Source of the DNA: Apostichopus japonicus
Lineage: Eukaryota; Echinodermata; Holothuroidea; Aspidochirotida; Stichopodidae
NCBI RefSeq assembly: GCF_037975245.1
Contig: NC_092574.1
Location: 4,768,713-4,832,712 of the forward strand
DNA: 64,000 nucleotides
Reading direction: 5' to 3'
Shown here: positions 60,399 through 64,000 of the stretch, piece by piece
Layout: each line of letters opens with the position of its first letter
How positions within the stretch are numbered: the stretch's first letter is position 1
The notes under the pieces: model-generated
Told to the model about the DNA's origin: nothing
What the model saw: the letters and a program-made list of their open reading frames with translations, nothing else
Databases searched by the model: none
Made by a program: the position numbers and the translations under genes

Positions 60399-61820
60399 TC
60401 AAACGTCAAAGCCTTCATCGTCTGATTCCCAAGCTGTTGATGGAATTGAGAGGTTACTAGCTGTTTTATGCCTTAATATTCCCGCCAAACCTGAACTCCT
60501 TCGTTGAAACGGTATTGCTTCAATACAATCACTTTTAACGTTTTCATAATTTGTATTTAATTCTTTAAATGTCATATTAGGAGCATAAATATTTCCAATG
60601 CATCTGATTTCTTCTGCTTTCTTGTTGACTTCAGAATTCAGTAATTCGATCTTAGCTTTTCTTGGCGAATCCACATTAATCGATTGGTCATCTTTGCCGT
60701 TTTGTAGACTAATTTTATCAACGAGACCCGCACTATAGATATCAACCAAGTCCTTCCCGTCAACTTTCAAATGGTCAGGTATTGATTCCGCGAAAACTGT
60801 TATGCGTTTGGGAAAGTTCGACCGGCGTATGCGGTTCATTTGGACATCTAGCAAAGTTTTCTTAGGTCTTTCGCTGAAAATACTGGATGGCTCAGTTTTA
60901 AGATCTTCTTTGATTTCAGACTTTGCCGTGGACATGACTGTCGGCGAATCTTTACCATTTTTAATATCCTCAACGTTTATTTTCTGAGCCTTGTTTTCAA
61001 CTTGAACATATTGTCCATTATATGGATTCTTGGCTATTCCCTGTGCAGTCTTTGGACGGTTTAAATTGTTACTAGCAAACATTTTGCTGCGGTTTGTCTC
61101 CTTATTCACAATATCAGCCGTTACTGGACGAATCCGTTGGTTTTGATGAAGGTCTTGTTGACATGTTTGTTGGGTTGCACCTGCAGTTTGGGCATTTATC
61201 GATTTAGTAGTATATTGAGTCTCTTTCGGTAACATGACCTTTCTATTTGTCTGGGGTAATGCCGTCTTTGGTCGACGGTTTGTTTCAGGGCAGTCAACTA
61301 AAGGCAAATGACGCCCTAGTCCCATGGCTGTCTTTGACCTCCTCATTTCCGAGTCTTGTGCAGGCTCAATGTCTTCTCCTCTCTGAGGAGTTTTGCTCCT
61401 AAGACTTAATCTCGAACCAACAGTTGCCCTCATCTCGCGTTCTTTAGCTCTTATTAATCTCGCACTCACGCTGTTATTGTTCTTCTTATTCCTCGGTCTA
61501 TCATATCCAGGTAATGCTGGGGATTCGTCATTCCCAGCACCGTAGTTATTATCGAAGCTACCTTGCGCGAGTAACTTTTGTAACATATCAGTATTACCTG
61601 TCAGTCTAGCGTGATGTAGTCTCGAGCGGTGAAGCTTAATATGGAACCTCTTTTTCACTACCTGTTTATCCATAGTAATGCGATGCTCTACCCGCCGCTT
61701 CGAAACATCTAACATCTGTTTCTCTCTTTTCAACATTGCATCCAATTTCCAGTTTGCGGAGTGGACTGTTTGGGATTTTTCGCCCACAAGGGCACCGCAT
61801 TTGCTGTTGTCAGTCGCCAT
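60399..61820 (-). CDS. Intronless 473-residue protein with R-[PS]-x-T-A motifs, function unknown
   Basis: A single long frame from ATG (61818-61820, context AGCTATGGCG) to TGA at 60399-60401. Residues 25-75 form a basic, probably helical segment (KREKQMLDVSKRRVEHRI). Four related short motifs follow in the disordered middle: RRSKTAMG, RRPKTALP, IRPVTADI and NRPKTAQG. The C-terminus is acidic, ESDDEGFDV. No signal peptide or membrane segment is visible. I do not recognise the family. Basic helix plus R-P-x-T-A repeats in a disordered chain is reminiscent of microtubule/cilium-associated proteins, which is only an inference. Codon usage is ordinary, and no other long ORF competes on the opposite strand. 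It could be a retrogene given the lack of introns. Confidence 0.82.
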   Translation of the reverse strand: MATDNSKCGALVGEKSQTVHSANWKLDAMLKREKQMLDVSKRRVEHRITMDKQVVKKRFHIKLHRSRLHHARLTGNTDMLQKLLAQGSFDNNYGAGNDESPALPGYDRPRNKKNNNSVSARLIRAKEREMRATVGSRLSLRSKTPQRGEDIEPAQDSEMRRSKTAMGLGRHLPLVDCPETNRRPKTALPQTNRKVMLPKETQYTTKSINAQTAGATQQTCQQDLHQNQRIRPVTADIVNKETNRSKMFASNNLNRPKTAQGIAKNPYNGQYVQVENKAQKINVEDIKNGKDSPTVMSTAKSEIKEDLKTEPSSIFSERPKKTLLDVQMNRIRRSNFPKRITVFAESIPDHLKVDGKDLVDIYSAGLVDKISLQNGKDDQSINVDSPRKAKIELLNSEVNKKAEEIRCIGNIYAPNMTFKELNTNYENVKSDCIEAIPFQRRSSGLAGILRHKTASNLSIPSTAWESDDEGFDV

Positions 61821-63124
61821 AGCTGAGTTTTTCTCCTCGACAAATTATTATTATGCACCAAACATCATTTTTCTTCCGAAATATGAGCGGGATATCTCTT
61901 TTTTGTTTTCTTTATTTTGATTAGACATTAGACATTAATCACAAAATGTTTGTCGTCAAGTTTAATATTTGAAGCAAATTAATATCTGCTGATTTCTACT
62001 CTCACAAATGACTCAAAATGCCACTGAGGTTTAAAACGAACCTTTCTTATCATACTGTTGTAAGTCGCTCCAGATCCAAACTTGTTACATTTATTACAAT
62101 ATTTTGAAAACATTATGGGCATGCATTTCGTAAAACATTAGGAATTATGAAAATGATGCCACAATTCATGTCCGTACAACGAAAAGTGACGAAATTGAGG
62201 CGTTGGTCCATGCTACTAATTAGATCAAACTGTTCATACATTGTTTTCGTGTGGAAGAGAAGCAACTGGCCATTTTCTTGTCCACTATACGCACATCAAA
62301 TCAGTTACACAACTGAAAGAGCAACCTATCTTGTACGTACAAACTAATGGCCTACCTTCCATCAAACTAACAAGCAAAACACACGTATTTCTAAAAGCTA
62401 CCATGTCAGTTGAAATTCACTGAATAAATAAAGTAGATCCGAGTTATCAAATATATCTTCCGAATAAACAGAGGGCGACCATTATTGCTTGCTAGATTCA
62501 ACATAATCGTCGCTGGACCAACATGAAGGTGTGAAACATTCGTAGTTCTCTTCCGTATGTTATATACAGTGTCCCCTAAACCTGGAGAGTTACATCTGAA
62601 TGATTCAAACATCACTACTAACCCATGCGTGGGTCAATACAAACTATGTGTGCTAATGTCTCATTGTCCACAGAACAATACGTAACTGCAACCGTTCACT
62701 TGGTTGGGACAGTACAGGTAACTTTCGATGTTTCGCCATGACTACGGTACGCCACTACTGCTTGAATCAATAGGTGCATGAAGGGCTTTTGTCTGGGATG
62801 TGTAAGTAAGGTCCCGAGAAGAAAGGATCAGTGAAGGGGTTTTACTTATTGACCATCCATCATTAATTGTTTTTCATATCACAACAGCTTTGACATTTCA
62901 AAGACTTATACAAGTGAACTCTTGAGACTTATCATCGATCGCGCATAAACGAAGCGCATAAAATCAAAGCATATATAGAATAGGACTTGGTACATATACC
63001 TGGTTAATAACAAACATGTTTTTGTGAGATATGCTTGAGATTAACCCCGCAATTCGACAACCACTTTTATCACTGCGCACCTGAATGCCAATGTACTGTA
63101 TTAGTTTCCTGTATGCTGTTCTCG
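61821..63124. other. Upstream of the minus-strand gene, no feature seen
   Basis: No exon, TATA box or repeat was recognised. Short plus-strand frames here (62147-62423) lack support. Confidence 0.45.
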
Positions 63125-63170
63125 GTTGCCCTGGAAACTAACCGCCGATTGGTTGATTGTTTGATGACGT
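63125..63170 (+). promoter_or_regulatory. X-box / CCAAT / CRE-like promoter cluster
   Basis: GTTGCCCTGGAAAC (63125-63138) is a near-consensus RFX X-box. It is followed by an inverted CCAAT box (ATTGG, 63148-63152) and TGATGACGT (63162-63170, CRE-like). Tight X-box plus CCAAT plus CRE spacing is typical of RFX-controlled promoters, many of them ciliary. The sites themselves are seen; function is inferred. Confidence 0.5.
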
Positions 63171-63189
63171 ATTAAACGTTGCAGTCAAA

Positions 63190-63244
63190 TTATTTCGCGA
63201 TGTTTGTCCGATTTTTGTTGGCGCTATACCATTAATTACGGAAG
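63190..63244 (+). other. Possible first exon of a gene leaving the window
   Basis: A strong donor GAAG|GTGAGA at 63244/63245 lies about 75 nt after the promoter cluster, with no ATG-initiated frame worth calling. It would be a non-coding first exon on the plus strand. Confidence 0.25.
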
Positions 63245-64000
63245 GTGAGAAGTGCCACTACATCACCTTGAAATAATTTTTCAATGTGTAAATTAAATTG
63301 TTATGCCTTCAATATAGACTTCGTTCTCGTCAAAATGTAGCAAAATAACTGAGTGTTAATATTTGTATGGGTAGCAATATAGAAAAGTCTCTGACCACAC
63401 AATAGACTGTAGAAAAAAATACACTTTCATCGAAAAATACACCGACACTAAATCATCACAATGGTATTTTCATGATTTAAGTATTGCAAGAGATCGTAAG
63501 CAGTAACTGCACTTTTGTGCGATCGGTAACTTTTGCAAACACGCCAGTGTAACACAATTCGACAAAAGACTGTCTTGTTATCATGTTATCACAATATTAT
63601 CTTACTTTTTTTGTGTTGGTAACTTTGCAAATTCGCCAATGCTAGATTTTGAAAGATGTCACTTTGATCAACACGTGTTCCCAACATTCTCTAAACTCTT
63701 GGATTTGTAACTTTTTTTTCAAACTTGCCGATTGATTTTGCTTGGGTTAATTGACATTTTATCACCATAGTCTTTCTGGTGATCTTATATATGGTAGGTT
63801 CCCAATGTTGCGAATCGCATTTAAATTTCACATAACGGTGAAAATATTGCTGGACTTATCTTAAACTATTTAAATTTTGATATCTAAACAGTTTTTGTTT
63901 CCTCTTGAATTGGGAATTGGGATTTTACATTTAATTTACAAGGAAAAACTCGAATGTATGCATTAGTGAGGGAGGGGTGTGTCCAGCATAGTAGGTGAAA
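63245..64000. other. Right edge, no feature seen
   Basis: AT-rich sequence with no exon, array or element recognised; possibly intron of the gene suggested at 63190. Confidence 0.4.

Overview
The window looks like a piece of an invertebrate deuterostome nuclear genome, possibly echinoderm or hemichordate. The species cannot be read from sequence alone. Support for this: AT-rich intron-containing genes with GT-AG junctions, a chordate-like KLHL1/4/5-type gene, very dense short non-autonomous DNA transposons, and many tandem arrays. I see no rRNA gene, no intact tRNA gene, no reverse transcriptase or transposase ORF, no CRISPR and no bacterial-type operon.

Layout. 1-7703 is non-coding, probably intron or upstream sequence of the first gene. 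7704-10115 is the large 3' coding exon of a Gln/Asn/Met-rich nuclear coactivator, best guess Mastermind-like. It is followed by a probable ~5.4-kb 3' UTR with two minisatellites and a convincing poly(A) signal at 15517. 16.2-26.2 kb is a transposon graveyard: at least five elements can be delimited to the base by terminal inverted repeats plus target-site duplications (16211-16735, 18169-19417, 19972-21930, 25118-25410, 25808-26187), and there is also a MITE at about 22.9-23.2 kb. 29600-41246 is a complete nine-coding-exon Kelch-like gene (BTB-BACK-six Kelch repeats, 570 residues). All splice phases close without a frame break, and it includes a 60-nt last exon. 43.4-45.5 kb holds a second, inverted copy of the 2-kb transposon. 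45.9-50.4 kb has a degraded Myb/SANT-type gene remnant flanked by GTCCCC-rich repeats. 50.5-56.2 kb is a 400-bp satellite with a ~1.9-kb higher-order repeat. 56.5-59.3 kb holds three more transposon copies. 60399-61820 (minus) is an intronless 473-residue gene I do not recognise, with repeated R-[PS]-x-T-A motifs. At 63.1 kb there is an X-box/CCAAT/CRE-like promoter cluster, possibly driving a plus-strand gene leaving the window.

The most unusual signal is inside the Kelch-like gene. Two exon/intron borders have become tandem arrays whose unit contains the exon end plus the 5' splice site: a 112-bp unit with 5 copies after coding exon 1, and a ~46-bp unit with 21 copies after coding exon 2. 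Two other introns carry arrays with acceptor-like CTGTAG or TTACAG words. The second notable signal is the satellite. Each 400-bp unit carries AGGTCA half-sites as DR4 on one strand and DR4+DR5 on the other, and the same AGGTCA-rich sequence is scattered elsewhere in the window. Nothing here amounts to a new enzymatic or defence system. The genes are not an operon and show no evident functional link.
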